Below, in pieces: positions 1 through 8,628 of a stretch of DNA of 64,000 nt (positions are counted from its first letter, which is position 1; every line of letters starts with the position of its first letter). The position numbers and the translations under genes were made by a program. The stretch is taken from NCBI RefSeq assembly GCF_001315015.1, contig NZ_CP012914.1:62001-126000 (forward strand), read 5' to 3'. The DNA is from Azospirillum brasilense. Its GTDB lineage: Bacteria > Pseudomonadota > Alphaproteobacteria > Azospirillales > Azospirillaceae. The notes below the pieces were generated by a model. It saw nothing but the letters and a program-made list of their open reading frames with translations. It searched no databases and was not told the DNA's origin.

Positions 1-330
1 CATGCGGAAGGGTTTGGTGACATAGTCGCTGGCTCCGGAATCGAGCCCGAGGATGGTGTCGGCGTCGGAGGCCGCCGCGGTCAGCATGATGATCGGGCAG
101 CGCACCCCCTCGCGCCGCAACAGGCGGCAGAGGTCGCGCCCATCCATGTCCGGCAGCCCGACATCGAGCAGGATGGCGGCGAAACCGCCCTCCCGCACCA
201 CGGCCAGGGCCGAGGCGCCGTCCCCGGCCTCCACCGTCTCGAATTCCTCCAGAAGCTGGAGCTGTTCGGCGAGAGACTGCCGGAGGGCGGTGTCGTCGTC
301 GATCAGAAGGATGCGTTTCGCAAGCGTCAT
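1..330 (-). CDS. response regulator, OmpR-like receiver domain (C-terminus outside window)
   Basis: Only the first 110 residues are in the window, and no stop codon is reached. They form a full CheY-like receiver: acidic triad D11-D13 after a hydrophobic beta-1, phospho-acceptor D56 in the context LLDVGLPDMDG, a conserved Thr near 85 (MLTA) and K106 in YVTKPF. The protein would be phosphorylated by a partner histidine kinase. The output domain lies beyond the window; an OmpR/PhoB winged helix is the commonest continuation of a receiver like this, but that is inference. The ATG at 330 is chosen because the beta-1 strand follows it at the usual distance. Confidence 0.9.
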   Translation of the reverse strand, partial: MTLAKRILLIDDDTALRQSLAEQLQLLEEFETVEAGDGASALAVVREGGFAAILLDVGLPDMDGRDLCRLLRREGVRCPIIMLTAAASDADTILGLDSGASDYVTKPFRM

Positions 331-594
331 TCGGGGGCGTTCACCGGTGGCTCCGGGCGCGGAACTTATCATGGCCCGCGGGGGATTGCCCTAGACTTAT
401 CGGAAGGGCCTGAGCATGGCGCAACCCGGTTTCGCCCACACCGGCGGCGGTTTGCGCCATCGTTGCGCCGTCGGCAACGGTGTGGCGCGCGGGATTTGCT
501 GGACAGGGGTGCGCCACCTGCGCTTTGCTTCCGGCGCTCTCCGACCCATGTCGGGATTTTCGCCCTTCGGGGCGCAGCACGCGAAGCCTCCGTT

Positions 595-1752
595 ATGTAC
601 GCCGACGCCCCGTCCGACTCCGCCCCGCCCGAAGCCGTCCTGCCCATGGACGAAGCCGCCATGCGCGCGGTGGACCGGGCCACGGCCGCCCTGCGCCGGG
701 GCGAGGCCGTCGCCATCGAGACCGCCGACGGCAGCGTCGGCGCCGCGGTGTCGGTGGAATCCGTGGCGATCGACGCCGTGCAGCGGCTGGTGCAGTTGAC
801 CGGCGCCGCGCCGGTCCTGGCGGTCACCCGCCGCCGCGCCACGGTGCTGAAGCTGATGGGGGAGGGGACGGGCGTCGTCGCCCTGTCGCTTCCCCGCTGC
901 CTGACCGCGGACGAGGCCCACGCGCTGGCCGATCCCGAACACCGCCCGGACGGCGACATGCCCGACGGCCTGACCGCCACGGCCATGGACCCCGGATCGC
1001 GCGAGACCGCGGCGGTCGACCTCGCCCGGCTGGCGCGGCTGCTGCCGGCGGCCATCGTCGCCCCGGCCACCGATCACACCGGCAGCGCCGCGGAATGGGC
1101 GGCGGAGCACGACCTGCTGCTGGTCCGCGCCCGCGACATCGCCGACTACCGCGTCCATGTCGTGCGTACGCTGCGTCGGGTGGCCGAGGCCCGCGTCCCG
1201 CTGTCCGGCGCCGAGAACACCAGCATCGCCGCCTTCCGTCCCATCGACGGCGGGCCGGAGCATCTGGCGATCATCGTCGGCAACCCGGTGGCGGGCGAGC
1301 CGGTGCTGGCCCGCCTGCATTCGGAATGCTTCACCGGCGACCTTCTGGGCAGCTTGCGCTGCGACTGCGGTCAGCAGCTGCGCGGCGCCATCGCGGAGAT
1401 CGCCCGGCACGGCAGCGGAGTCCTGCTCTATCTGGCGCAGGAAGGGCGGGGGATCGGCCTCGTCAACAAGCTGCGCGCCTACCGCATTCAGGACCGCGGC
1501 TTCGACACGGTGGACGCCAACGAGATCCTGGGTTTCGAGGCCGACGAGCGGGTCTATCTGCCGGCGGCGGAGATGCTGCGGCAACTGGGCTTCACCGCCG
1601 TGCGGCTGATGACCAACAACCCGGAGAAGCTGCGCCAGCTCGCCCGCTGCGGGATCGAGGTGGTCGAGCGCGTTCCCCACATCTTCCCGGCCAACGGCCA
1701 CAACGAAGGCTATCTGCGCACCAAGGCGGAGCGCAGCGGCCACATGTTCTGA
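595..1752 (+). CDS. ribA: GTP cyclohydrolase II with degenerate N-terminal RibB-like domain
   Basis: This cytosolic enzyme opens GTP to 2,5-diamino-6-ribosylamino-4-pyrimidinone phosphate, the first step of riboflavin synthesis. The protein is 385 aa. The C-terminal half carries the zinc ligands C245, C256 and C258 (HSECFTGDLLGSLRCDCG) and the catalytic EGRGIGL loop. The N-terminal 190 residues resemble the DHBP synthase fold but lack the acidic RExEGDL loop of RibB, so they are probably not active. The frame is open upstream to 463, but the ATG at 595 gives a normal N-terminus. It stands alone, with no other riboflavin gene beside it. Confidence 0.9.
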   Translation: MYADAPSDSAPPEAVLPMDEAAMRAVDRATAALRRGEAVAIETADGSVGAAVSVESVAIDAVQRLVQLTGAAPVLAVTRRRATVLKLMGEGTGVVALSLPRCLTADEAHALADPEHRPDGDMPDGLTATAMDPGSRETAAVDLARLARLLPAAIVAPATDHTGSAAEWAAEHDLLLVRARDIADYRVHVVRTLRRVAEARVPLSGAENTSIAAFRPIDGGPEHLAIIVGNPVAGEPVLARLHSECFTGDLLGSLRCDCGQQLRGAIAEIARHGSGVLLYLAQEGRGIGLVNKLRAYRIQDRGFDTVDANEILGFEADERVYLPAAEMLRQLGFTAVRLMTNNPEKLRQLARCGIEVVERVPHIFPANGHNEGYLRTKAERSGHMF

Positions 1753-1865
1753 GAATCGATTCTTCAGGAGGCAGGAAACGCCCCTTGCCCGGCAGCTCTT
1801 GCCGGGTCGCGGGTCGCATCCGAACCCGAAGGCGCCCGATGGGACGGGATTTCAGCCCAAGGGAC

Positions 1866-1881
1866 TGGCACACCAGTTGCT
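1866..1881 (+). promoter_or_regulatory. sigma-54 (RpoN) promoter, -24/-12
   Basis: TGGCACACCAGTTGCT matches the RpoN consensus TGGCACGNNNNTTGCW at every fixed position except the G after TGGCAC. The GG and GC dinucleotides have the required spacing. It ends 36 bp before the ATG of the next gene, on the right strand. I did not recognise an enhancer-binding site upstream. Confidence 0.7.
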
Positions 1882-1917
1882 TAGGACAGGGCTGGACACC
1901 GCGACGGGAGACCGCCC

Positions 1918-2886
1918 ATGGCCATCGACGCCACCACCATCGACGCAGCCGCCGCTTCGCGGCCGGTGCAGCGCGAGCGGTCGCCGGCCCAAGCGACGCC
2001 CCCCTTGACGGCCATGGAAAGCCGGGACAGCCCCGACCGGTACGAGGCCGAGGCCGAGATGTCCTTTGGCGACTTCCTGGACATCATCAACCCGCTTCAG
2101 CACATCCCCCTCGTCAACACCATCTATCGCGAGATCACCGGCGACACGATCAAGCCGTCGTCCAAGGTCATCGGCGGCATCCTGTTCGGCGGCCCGCTGG
2201 GCGGCATGGCGTCCATCGCCAACGCGGTGGTGGAACAGGCCCAGGGCAAGGACATCGGCGGGCAGATCATGGCCTCGCTCGGCTTCGACGGGGACGCCGC
2301 CGCCGGCCATCCGCCCGCCGGCACCTCCGGAGCCACCGCGGTCGCCGCCCTGCCGGACTCCGCCGCCGGCACCTCGGCGCCGGCTGCGGCCGCCGCGGCG
2401 CCGGCCGCCCAGCCGGTCCGCACCGTCACGGCGGAGTTGCCGGACGCCAAGCGGTCCGCAGAGTCATCGCGTGGGATGGGGACGGCGGTGACCGGGTCCG
2501 GGCGTGACGGCCTTGCGGACTCCGCCACGCCGCACCCCTCGCGCATGCCGGCGCGCGATACCCCGCTGGCGAACAGCCTGATGGCCAGATACGCCGCCGC
2601 CAAGCCACATTCCTCCACCATCGGCTTCGCCGCGACAGCGGCCCCCTCCGGCGCTCGGAAGGCCACGGAAGGCCAAGCGGACACGGCAGCCGGAACCGGG
2701 GCTGCGAACGGGCCGACCAACGCGCCGGCACAGGCGAACGTCACCCCGCCGGCGGCCAATAGCAACGCCTTCGCGCCGGTGACACCGGACATGCTGTCTG
2801 AGACGATGATGCGCAATCTGGCCAAGTACGAGCAGGGACGGCGGGCCGCGCAGACCCCGGCGCCCAGCCTGCGGGTGTCGGGCTGA
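1918..2886 (+). CDS. hypothetical protein behind a sigma-54 promoter
   Basis: I do not recognise this 322-aa protein. Residues about 44-120 form the only ordered part, starting MSFGDFLDIINPLQHIPLVN and continuing with a glycine-rich hydrophobic stretch (GGILFGGPLGGMASIANAVVEQAQG) that could pack or touch a membrane. The remaining 200 residues are rich in Ala, Pro, Thr and Gly and look disordered. There is no signal peptide. GGGAGA lies just upstream of the ATG. The exact -24/-12 element 36 bp upstream suggests control by RpoN, which in related bacteria serves nitrogen, motility or exopolysaccharide genes; which of these applies cannot be read here. The L,D-transpeptidase gene follows 50 bp later and could be co-transcribed. 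Confidence 0.75.
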   Translation: MAIDATTIDAAAASRPVQRERSPAQATPPLTAMESRDSPDRYEAEAEMSFGDFLDIINPLQHIPLVNTIYREITGDTIKPSSKVIGGILFGGPLGGMASIANAVVEQAQGKDIGGQIMASLGFDGDAAAGHPPAGTSGATAVAALPDSAAGTSAPAAAAAAPAAQPVRTVTAELPDAKRSAESSRGMGTAVTGSGRDGLADSATPHPSRMPARDTPLANSLMARYAAAKPHSSTIGFAATAAPSGARKATEGQADTAAGTGAANGPTNAPAQANVTPPAANSNAFAPVTPDMLSETMMRNLAKYEQGRRAAQTPAPSLRVSG

Positions 2887-2936
2887 GTGCGATGATCCCG
2901 GAAACGGATGGGCCGCAAACGGGTGAGGGAAGGGCG

Positions 2937-3458
2937 ATGACGATCACGGTTCGTCTTGCGGACCCGCCGTCCGAAGGCCGCCTCGACTGGCCGGGCGGCT
3001 CGTTCCGCTGCGTGCTGGGCCGCGGCGGCATCCGCTCCGACAAGCGGGAAGGCGACGGCGCCACCCCGGTCGGCCGCTTCGCGCTGCGCCGCGTTCTGTG
3101 GCGCCCCGACCGGCTGGCGCGGCCCGAGACGGGCCTGCCGGTGTCGCCCATCGCGCCCGACGACGGCTGGTGCGACGACCCCGCCGACCCCGCCTACAAC
3201 CGCCCGGTCAAGCGCCCCTACGCTGCCAGCCACGAGGAGCTGTGGCGCGACGACCACGTCTACGACGTCATCGTGGTGATGGGGCACAACGACGATCCGG
3301 TGGTGCCGGGGCTGGGCAGCGCCGTGTTCATGCATGTGGCGCGGCCCGACGGGGCGCCCACCGCGGGCTGCGTCGCGCTGCCCCTGCCGGACCTTCTGCG
3401 GCTTCTCAAGGATTGCGCGCCGGGCACCGTGCTGACCGTGCCGGACCCGGCGGCGTAA
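2937..3458 (+). CDS. L,D-transpeptidase family (YkuD domain) protein
   Basis: YkuD-domain proteins cross-link or modify peptidoglycan through a catalytic cysteine. This 173-aa protein has the signature HVARPDGAPTAGCVAL, with H133 and catalytic C145, preceded by a VMGHNDD segment. It has no obvious signal peptide, as in the short cytosolic-looking YkuD proteins often labelled L,D-transpeptidase catalytic domain. The ATG at 2937 is preferred over an in-frame ATG at 2892 because GAGGGAAGG sits directly upstream. It faces the yggS-type gene, whose stop is only a few bases away. Confidence 0.85.
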   Translation: MTITVRLADPPSEGRLDWPGGSFRCVLGRGGIRSDKREGDGATPVGRFALRRVLWRPDRLARPETGLPVSPIAPDDGWCDDPADPAYNRPVKRPYAASHEELWRDDHVYDVIVVMGHNDDPVVPGLGSAVFMHVARPDGAPTAGCVALPLPDLLRLLKDCAPGTVLTVPDPAA

Positions 3459-3464
3459 AAGGCG

Positions 3465-4172
3465 CTAACCAGCGGCGGGATAGGGCCGTGCACCGAAGAT
3501 CGCCGTGCCGACCCGCACATGGGTGGCGCCGAAGCGGACCGCCGTCTCGTAATCGCCGCTCATCCCCATGCTGACCTCGGGCAGGCCGGCGCGCCGCGCC
3601 ATGTCGGCGAGCAGGGCGAAATGCATCGCCGGCTCCTCGTCCACCGGCGGGATGCACATCAGGCCGCTCACCGGCAGCTTCCAGGTGTCGCGACAGGCGG
3701 TCAGGAAGGCGTCCAGCTCCGCCGGGGGAATGCCGGCCTTCTGCGGTTCCTCGCCGGTGTTGACCTCGATCAGGCAGCGCGGGCGGCGCCCGCTGCGCGC
3801 CATCTCCTCGGCCAGGGCCTCGGCCAGCTTGGGCCGGTCCACTGTCTGGATCACGTCGAACAGGGCCACCGCGTCCTTGACCTTGTTGGTCTGGAGCGGG
3901 CCGATCAGGTGCAGTTCCAAGTCCGGGAAGCGCTCGCGCAGCGCGGGGAACTTCGCCTTGGCCTCCTGCACGCGGTTCTCGCCGAAGACCCGCTGGCCGG
4001 CGGCCAGGGCCTCCTCCACCGCCTCGACCGGGTGGGTCTTGGAGACGGCGACCAGAGTCACCGCGCCGGGACCGCGCCCGGCGGCGGCGCAGCCGTCCTG
4101 GATGGAGCGGCGGACGGCTTCGAGCCGGGCCGTGACGGTGCCGTCTGGTGTGTCGGTGTGCGAAGCGGACAT
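3465..4172 (-). CDS. yggS: YggS family pyridoxal phosphate-binding homeostasis protein
   Basis: The YggS/PROSC family binds PLP without known catalysis and keeps free PLP and amino acid pools in balance. The protein is 235 aa, the usual length. PLP would bind K45 in the context LVAVSKTHP. Further family marks are FGENRVQEA, HLIGPLQTNK, EVNTGEEPQKAG, GLMCIPP, and SMGMSGDYETAVRFGATHVRVGTAIFG near the C-terminus. The open frame extends upstream to 4544, but homology begins around the ATG at 4172. It converges with the YkuD gene; only 6 bp separate them. Confidence 0.93.
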   Translation of the reverse strand: MSASHTDTPDGTVTARLEAVRRSIQDGCAAAGRGPGAVTLVAVSKTHPVEAVEEALAAGQRVFGENRVQEAKAKFPALRERFPDLELHLIGPLQTNKVKDAVALFDVIQTVDRPKLAEALAEEMARSGRRPRCLIEVNTGEEPQKAGIPPAELDAFLTACRDTWKLPVSGLMCIPPVDEEPAMHFALLADMARRAGLPEVSMGMSGDYETAVRFGATHVRVGTAIFGARPYPAAG

Positions 4173-4284
4173 GCCGGTCCTCCCCCTTCTGCTGGCTCCC
4201 TCTGCGGCGCCTGCCTGTACAGGGACCGGAGGGCGTGGTAACGGACGGACCGACGAAACGCAAGCACCCCGAGGAGAACACGGC

Positions 4285-4857
4285 ATGCGTGGTTGGATGC
4301 GTCCCCTGATCCTGTCGGCACTGATTCTGGGGGCAGCGCCGTTCACGGCTGGCAGCGCCCTTGCCCAAGGCACCGGGAACCCAAACGCCGGGAGCCAGAA
4401 TGGCGGCAAGCCTGCCGCCGGCAAGGAAGCGCCGAAGGAGGCTCCCAAGGAAACTCCCAAGGAAACTCCCAAGACGGCGGCGGGGTCGGCCATCGCCCAA
4501 GCGTCCTTCGTCGTGCAACCGTTCCCGCTGCAGGACGACGGCACCTACAAGGAGTTCATGGGCGCCGCCGCCGCTGACCTCAACCGACGCTGCACCAAGC
4601 AGGAAAATTATGGTTGGGAGTTCAAGAAGGACGACGACGCCCGCCGTGACCAGATCCTTGAATCCACCCTGGGAAGCTTCCGCAAGGCTGGTTGGAAGCT
4701 GGGCGAGGTGAAGGTCCGCTCCATCCGCGATCCGGGAACCACAGCCTACACGGCGGAGAAGGCCAAGCAGCGCCTGCTGGCCGTCTGGACCCCGATGGAG
4801 AACGCGGCGATCCTGCTGCTTTGCGAGACCGAAGCGGCACCAACGACCAAGAAGTAA
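4285..4857 (+). CDS. exported hypothetical protein with KE(A/T)PKE repeats
   Basis: This 190-aa protein starts with a Sec signal peptide (MRGWMRPLILSALILGAAP, cleavage likely after SALAQ). A low-complexity linker follows in which four KEAPKEAP/KETPKETP units repeat (residues about 47-65), then a compact domain of about 115 residues with two cysteines (RRCTKQ, LLCETE) that could form a disulfide. I do not recognise the domain. GAGGAG at 4271 sets the start at 4285. It is a single-gene unit: yggS is divergent and a strong terminator follows. The protein is probably periplasmic. Confidence 0.8.
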   Translation: MRGWMRPLILSALILGAAPFTAGSALAQGTGNPNAGSQNGGKPAAGKEAPKEAPKETPKETPKTAAGSAIAQASFVVQPFPLQDDGTYKEFMGAAAADLNRRCTKQENYGWEFKKDDDARRDQILESTLGSFRKAGWKLGEVKVRSIRDPGTTAYTAEKAKQRLLAVWTPMENAAILLLCETEAAPTTKK

Positions 4858-4874
4858 GAACCAGAGGCCAAATG

Positions 4875-4909
4875 AAAACGGCGGCGGATGGGTATCCGCC
4901 GCCGTTTTT
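4875..4909 (+). terminator. bidirectional intrinsic terminator
   Basis: A 15-bp perfect stem, AAAACGGCGGCGGAT with its complement, closes on a GGGT loop and is followed by a T-run. Because the A-run on the other side becomes a T-run on the minus strand, it can also end the porin transcript coming from the right. Confidence 0.85.
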
Positions 4910-4930
4910 GTCAGACCTGCCGTAAGGCCA

Positions 4931-6088
4931 TCAGAAAGCCAGACGGGTGTCGATCATGATGATGTGCGCACGGTCGTCCGGGTTGATGCCACCGTTGTCG
5001 ATCGTCGTCATCTTCGAGTCGAGGTCGAGGTAGCTGTACTCCAGGCCCGTGGTCAGGCCGGGCGCGATGGTGTAGGTCACGCCGGCCTGATACAGCTCGG
5101 CCTTGACCGGGGCCACGAAGCCGGTGTTCGGGCTGGTGCCGTTCGAACGCGACTGCGAGTAGTTGGCGGCCAGGATGAACGGGCCGGCGGCGTACTGGGC
5201 GCCGACAATCCAGATGTCCTGCTTCTCCTTCACGGTCAGCGACTTGTCGTAGCCGCTGTCGCCGCTGTAGGCATAGCTGCCGCCAATCTTGAAGTCGCCG
5301 TAGCCAACGTTCAGGCCGGCATGGACCGAGCTGAGCTTCTCGAAGCGGGTTGCGCCGACGCCGACGCCGTCATCGACCGCATCGCCGAACTGGTAGAAGG
5401 CGCTGGCCGCGACGCTGAAGCCGCCGAACTCGTTGGTGTAGGTGGCGCCGGCCTCGACGACGTCCTGGAAGCCCCCGTTGTCCTGGCGGCGGTTGATCGA
5501 GGTGTGCGAGTCGCCCGTGCGCGGCGTGTAGGAGACGCCGCCCTGGAAGCCGGCGATGGTCGGGGTCAGGTAGATGACCTTGGTGCCGACGTCGCCCGAG
5601 GCGAAGGCGCGGAAGTTGTTGGTGGTGGTCGGCAGCAGCGAGTAGGTCTGCGAACCGGTGAGGAATTCCACCGTGTTGTTGTCCGGGCCGCCGGCGATGC
5701 CTTCGACGTTCGGGCCGATGATGCCGAACTCGTCCGACAGGCCGTTGATCGTGCCGGCCTGCAGGGTGCCGAAGCCGCTGTTCACGAAGATGAAGGCGCG
5801 GTCGGCGTCCATGGTGCGGACGTTGCCGGTGCCGTTGGCGGCACGCATGCGGACGCGGCCGCCATACTCGAGGCCGTTGTCGGCCGTGGCGACCGGCGTG
5901 ACGATCACGCGGAAGCGGTTGGCGAACTCCGTGGAGCGGGTGCCTTCGTCACGGTCCTGCTCGACATAGGCGCCCTGGAAGAAAGCGTCGCCGCCGATCT
6001 TGACCTCGAACTTGGTCTGGGCGGAAGCCATGCCGCTGCAGGCGATGATCGCGATGGCTGCGCAGCCCGTAACAAGAGAACGCTTCAT
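4931..6088 (-). CDS. outer-membrane porin (first of a tandem pair)
   Basis: This is a Gram-negative trimeric-type general porin for passive diffusion across the outer membrane. The 385-aa precursor has a signal peptide ending SGMASA|QTKF, alternating beta-strand patterns (GLEYGGRVRMRAANG, VKIGGDAFFQGAYVEQ) and a C-terminal phenylalanine (RLAF), the BAM recognition mark. It is a clear paralogue of the porin encoded just upstream: the N-terminal strand DRDEGxRS...NRFRVIVTP...ADNGLEYGG and the RTMDADR segment are shared, while the loops differ. Its own long leader (6089-6461) argues for separate transcription. Confidence 0.92.
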   Translation of the reverse strand: MKRSLVTGCAAIAIIACSGMASAQTKFEVKIGGDAFFQGAYVEQDRDEGTRSTEFANRFRVIVTPVATADNGLEYGGRVRMRAANGTGNVRTMDADRAFIFVNSGFGTLQAGTINGLSDEFGIIGPNVEGIAGGPDNNTVEFLTGSQTYSLLPTTTNNFRAFASGDVGTKVIYLTPTIAGFQGGVSYTPRTGDSHTSINRRQDNGGFQDVVEAGATYTNEFGGFSVAASAFYQFGDAVDDGVGVGATRFEKLSSVHAGLNVGYGDFKIGGSYAYSGDSGYDKSLTVKEKQDIWIVGAQYAAGPFILAANYSQSRSNGTSPNTGFVAPVKAELYQAGVTYTIAPGLTTGLEYSYLDLDSKMTTIDNGGINPDDRAHIIMIDTRLAF

Positions 6089-6402
6089 TGATGGTCCATC
6101 CTTCTAGCAGGCTCCCAAGGAGACTGGAGCCGTGCGGTTGTGCTTCCCACCAACTACTAAGCCACCCGTTCCTTTACCCGGCAAGGGCGATTTAACAGGG
6201 AAAACGGTTCAACTGTAACACAGTTGCCATTCAGACACAGTCATAAGTATTTGAGAGCAAACGGTTTTTCCCGTATGCCGTAAATATAGCACATTGCTTG
6301 ATGAGATTTTGAGCGCGGTGACCAAACTTTGCGCACGCAATTGCGCCATGTCGGCGGACGGGAGGCGCACGGCAAAGGCACAACGCTCAGGGGAAAAATG
6401 CC
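6089..6402 (-). promoter_or_regulatory. leader and promoter region of the first porin
   Basis: No gene is seen between the two porins. The stretch 6241-6300 has 25 G/C in 60 bases, far below the surroundings, and on the minus strand contains TGCTATATT (6288-6296), which could be an extended -10 element about 200 bp from the start codon. A long untranslated leader, as in other porin genes that are controlled post-transcriptionally, would be consistent. The exact promoter is a guess. Confidence 0.35.
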
Positions 6403-6438
6403 CAAAGAAAAAGGGCGGTGGCCGAAGCCACCGCCCTT
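6403..6438 (-). terminator. intrinsic terminator of the second porin gene
   Basis: On the minus strand a 12-bp stem (AAGGGCGGTGGC and its complement) closes on a TTCG tetraloop and runs into TTTTCTTT. It lies 24 bp after the stop codon of the upstream porin gene. Confidence 0.85.
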
Positions 6439-6461
6439 CTCCATCCACGGATGACCGCAGA

Positions 6462-7634
6462 TTAGAACGCCAGGACCGTACGGAGCAGGACGACGTGACC
6501 GTCGTTGTCCAGGTCCGCAGCGGCCGTGCTCAGGTCGCTGTCGGCCTTGAAGTAGTCGTACTGAGCCTGCAGGGTCAGGCCCGGAGCGACGGTGTAGCCC
6601 GCGCCGAACTCGTAGACTTCCAGCTTGCGGCTGCCGGCGGTGTAGAGGCTGCCAGCGTCCTTGCCGTTCTTGTAGTTGGCGCCGACGACGATCGGGCCGG
6701 CGGTGTACTGAGCGCCGACAACCCAGAGGCGGCTCTTCTCGTTGTCCGAGGTCGCGGTCTGGATCTGGCCCGACTCACCGAAGTCGGTGTACGAACCACC
6801 GAGCGAGAAGCCGGCGTAGCCAACCTGGGCGCCAACCTGCCAGGCGTTCAGGTCCTCGACGCTGGCGCCGACCGTGGTCGTGCCGGCGGCGTTGCCCCAG
6901 TAGTAGCCAGCGCTCGCCTTCAGAGCGACACCACCGAAGGTGTTGCTGTAGTTGGCGCCGACTTCGACCAGATCCTCGAACGTGGTCGAGAAGCCGCGGC
7001 CGGTGGCGGTGACCGGGGTCAGGTCAGCGCGGTTGACCGAGGCGTGCGAGTCGTCGTTGCGCGGGGTGTAGCTGGCGCCCACCTGCAGGCCGGCGAAGCG
7101 CGGCGAGAAGTACACGATCTTCGTCGCGTTGTTCTCGACGACCAGCGACTGGTTCAGGATCGAGCCGTTCAGACCGGCGAGGCCGCCGCCGATGTCGGAG
7201 GTCTGGCCGATCCAGGCGGTGACGCCGTCATAAATGGCCAGCGGCAGGTAATCCTGCGGGGCCGTGACGTAGGTGGCGTCGTTGAAGGAGTTGGTCACGC
7301 CCATCTGGACCTGACCGAACGCGCCCTGCGCGAAGATGTAGCCGCGGTCGGCGTCCATCGTGCGGGCGTTGCCGGCGCCGGAGTTGGCGCGCATACGGAT
7401 GCGGCCGCCGTACTCCAGGCCGTTGTCGGCCTTGGCGGTCGGGGTCACGATGACGCGGAAGCGGTTGCGGAAGTCAACCGAACGGGCACCCTCGTCGCGG
7501 TCTTCGTTGACGTAGCCGCCTTCGAAGTAGGCGTCGCCGCCGACCTTGACTTCAAACTTGGCCTGAGCGTTGGCGGCGCCGGCACCCAGAGCCAGAGCGG
7601 CAGCGGCGCAGCCCGCGAGCAGATAACGGTTCAT
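6462..7634 (-). CDS. outer-membrane porin (second of a tandem pair)
   Basis: The protein is a 390-aa porin precursor. It has a signal peptide (MNRYLLAGCAAAALALGAGA, cleavage at ANA|QAKF), repeated amphipathic strands, and a C-terminal Phe (RTVLAF). It is homologous over its whole length to the neighbouring porin. GGAGGCAACA directly before the ATG at 7634 decides the start, although the frame stays open to 7865. It ends in its own terminator, so the two porin genes are two transcription units and could be expressed under different conditions. Confidence 0.92.
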   Translation of the reverse strand: MNRYLLAGCAAAALALGAGAANAQAKFEVKVGGDAYFEGGYVNEDRDEGARSVDFRNRFRVIVTPTAKADNGLEYGGRIRMRANSGAGNARTMDADRGYIFAQGAFGQVQMGVTNSFNDATYVTAPQDYLPLAIYDGVTAWIGQTSDIGGGLAGLNGSILNQSLVVENNATKIVYFSPRFAGLQVGASYTPRNDDSHASVNRADLTPVTATGRGFSTTFEDLVEVGANYSNTFGGVALKASAGYYWGNAAGTTTVGASVEDLNAWQVGAQVGYAGFSLGGSYTDFGESGQIQTATSDNEKSRLWVVGAQYTAGPIVVGANYKNGKDAGSLYTAGSRKLEVYEFGAGYTVAPGLTLQAQYDYFKADSDLSTAAADLDNDGHVVLLRTVLAF

Positions 7635-7977
7635 GATTGTTGCCTCCATCCTGGCAGCAGAATTTTCAGCCCGGTTAACGTCCTGGCTGGCTCTGTGGTA
7701 CGCAGATGCGGGGACGCCAGCAAGCCGGAAATCGAAAAGTTGCAGCAATGAAGGAACAGTGTGTCCGACGGAACACACCTTGATTGTGCACCGCCGTTCA
7801 AATTCCGCCGCCCGCGCCGTCCCGTCCGCAGGGCTCCGGCGACGCCCCGGACACAGCAAAGGCACAGGCTGCGCCCCGCATCGGCTGTTGCCGCGGGCGG
7901 GCTTTTATGGTCTTTTCACCGGCATCCGCCGCGGTATCGTGCGCGGTACCCCGAATTTATTGATCCAGGTTCCGACC
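7635..7977. other. divergent intergenic region, porin / DUF3576 lipoprotein
   Basis: These 343 bp separate the divergent start codons of the second porin and the lipoprotein gene. They hold the ribosome-binding site of the porin (GGAGGC) and presumably both promoters. I see no convincing -35/-10 pair, RNA gene or repeat. Confidence 0.4.
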
Positions 7978-8517
7978 ATGCGCCGTTCCCGTGTCCTTCG
8001 CCTTGCCCCCGTCGTGCTCGCGGCGTCGCTCGCCGTGGCCGGTTGCTCCAGCTGGGGCGGCCAGACGGAAACCGTCGATGAGCAGATCAAGAAGGAATAC
8101 AAGTTCGGCAGCCTTCTCGGCACCGACGGCGGCTTCAGCCTGTTCGGCAAGAACAAGCGCAACGGCGCCGAGCAGGGCGATCCCAACGGGATCGGCGTCA
8201 ACAGCTTCCTGTGGCGCGCCTCGCTGGACACGCTGTCCTTCATGCCGATCGTCTCCGCCGACCCGTTCGGCGGCGTCATCCTGACCGACTGGTACACGCC
8301 GCCGGACGCCCCGAACGAGCGCTTCAAGGTCAACCTGTACATCATGGACCGCCAGCTCCGTGCCGACGGCGTGCGGGTGTCGGTCTTCAAGCAGCAGCGC
8401 GCCGGGTCGGACTGGCGCGACAGCGCGGTCGGGCCGGAGACGGCGACGACGCTGGAGGACGCGGTGCTGACCCGCGCCCGCCAGATCCGCGTCGCCCAGC
8501 AGGCCGCGGCACGCTGA
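7978..8517 (+). CDS. DUF3576 domain lipoprotein
   Basis: The 179-aa protein has a lipoprotein signal with lipobox LAVAGC. After the lipidated Cys follows the DUF3576 domain, about 130 residues, with the characteristic FLWRASLDTLSFMPIVSADPFGGVILTDWY segment and the C-terminal RARQIR motif. The function of this alphaproteobacterial family is unknown. It is probably anchored in the outer membrane. It sits directly upstream of leuS and lptE, as often seen in relatives, which hints at an envelope role. Confidence 0.88.
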   Translation: MRRSRVLRLAPVVLAASLAVAGCSSWGGQTETVDEQIKKEYKFGSLLGTDGGFSLFGKNKRNGAEQGDPNGIGVNSFLWRASLDTLSFMPIVSADPFGGVILTDWYTPPDAPNERFKVNLYIMDRQLRADGVRVSVFKQQRAGSDWRDSAVGPETATTLEDAVLTRARQIRVAQQAAAR

Positions 8518-8628
8518 ACGGGGGCGCCGGGCGGGGTGGGGCGCGGGCATCGGTCCGCCGCCTGTTGCCCCGCCGTCGGCGCCTTATTTGTCTAGATCCA
8601 CGAAACTCACGGAACGGCGTCTGCGGTC

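Noticed and set aside
595-1300. Bifunctional RibBA
   Set aside because: The N-terminal domain lacks the RExEGDL acidic loop needed for DHBP synthase, so I annotate only ribA.
1787-1807. Hairpin after ribA (GCCCGGCA / TGCCGGGT)
   Set aside because: No T-run follows, the arms are short and the match is imperfect, so not called a terminator.
480-2507. Long open frame overlapping ribA and the next gene
   Set aside because: Arg/Ala/Pro-rich composition and no homology; a GC-rich shadow of ribA in another frame.
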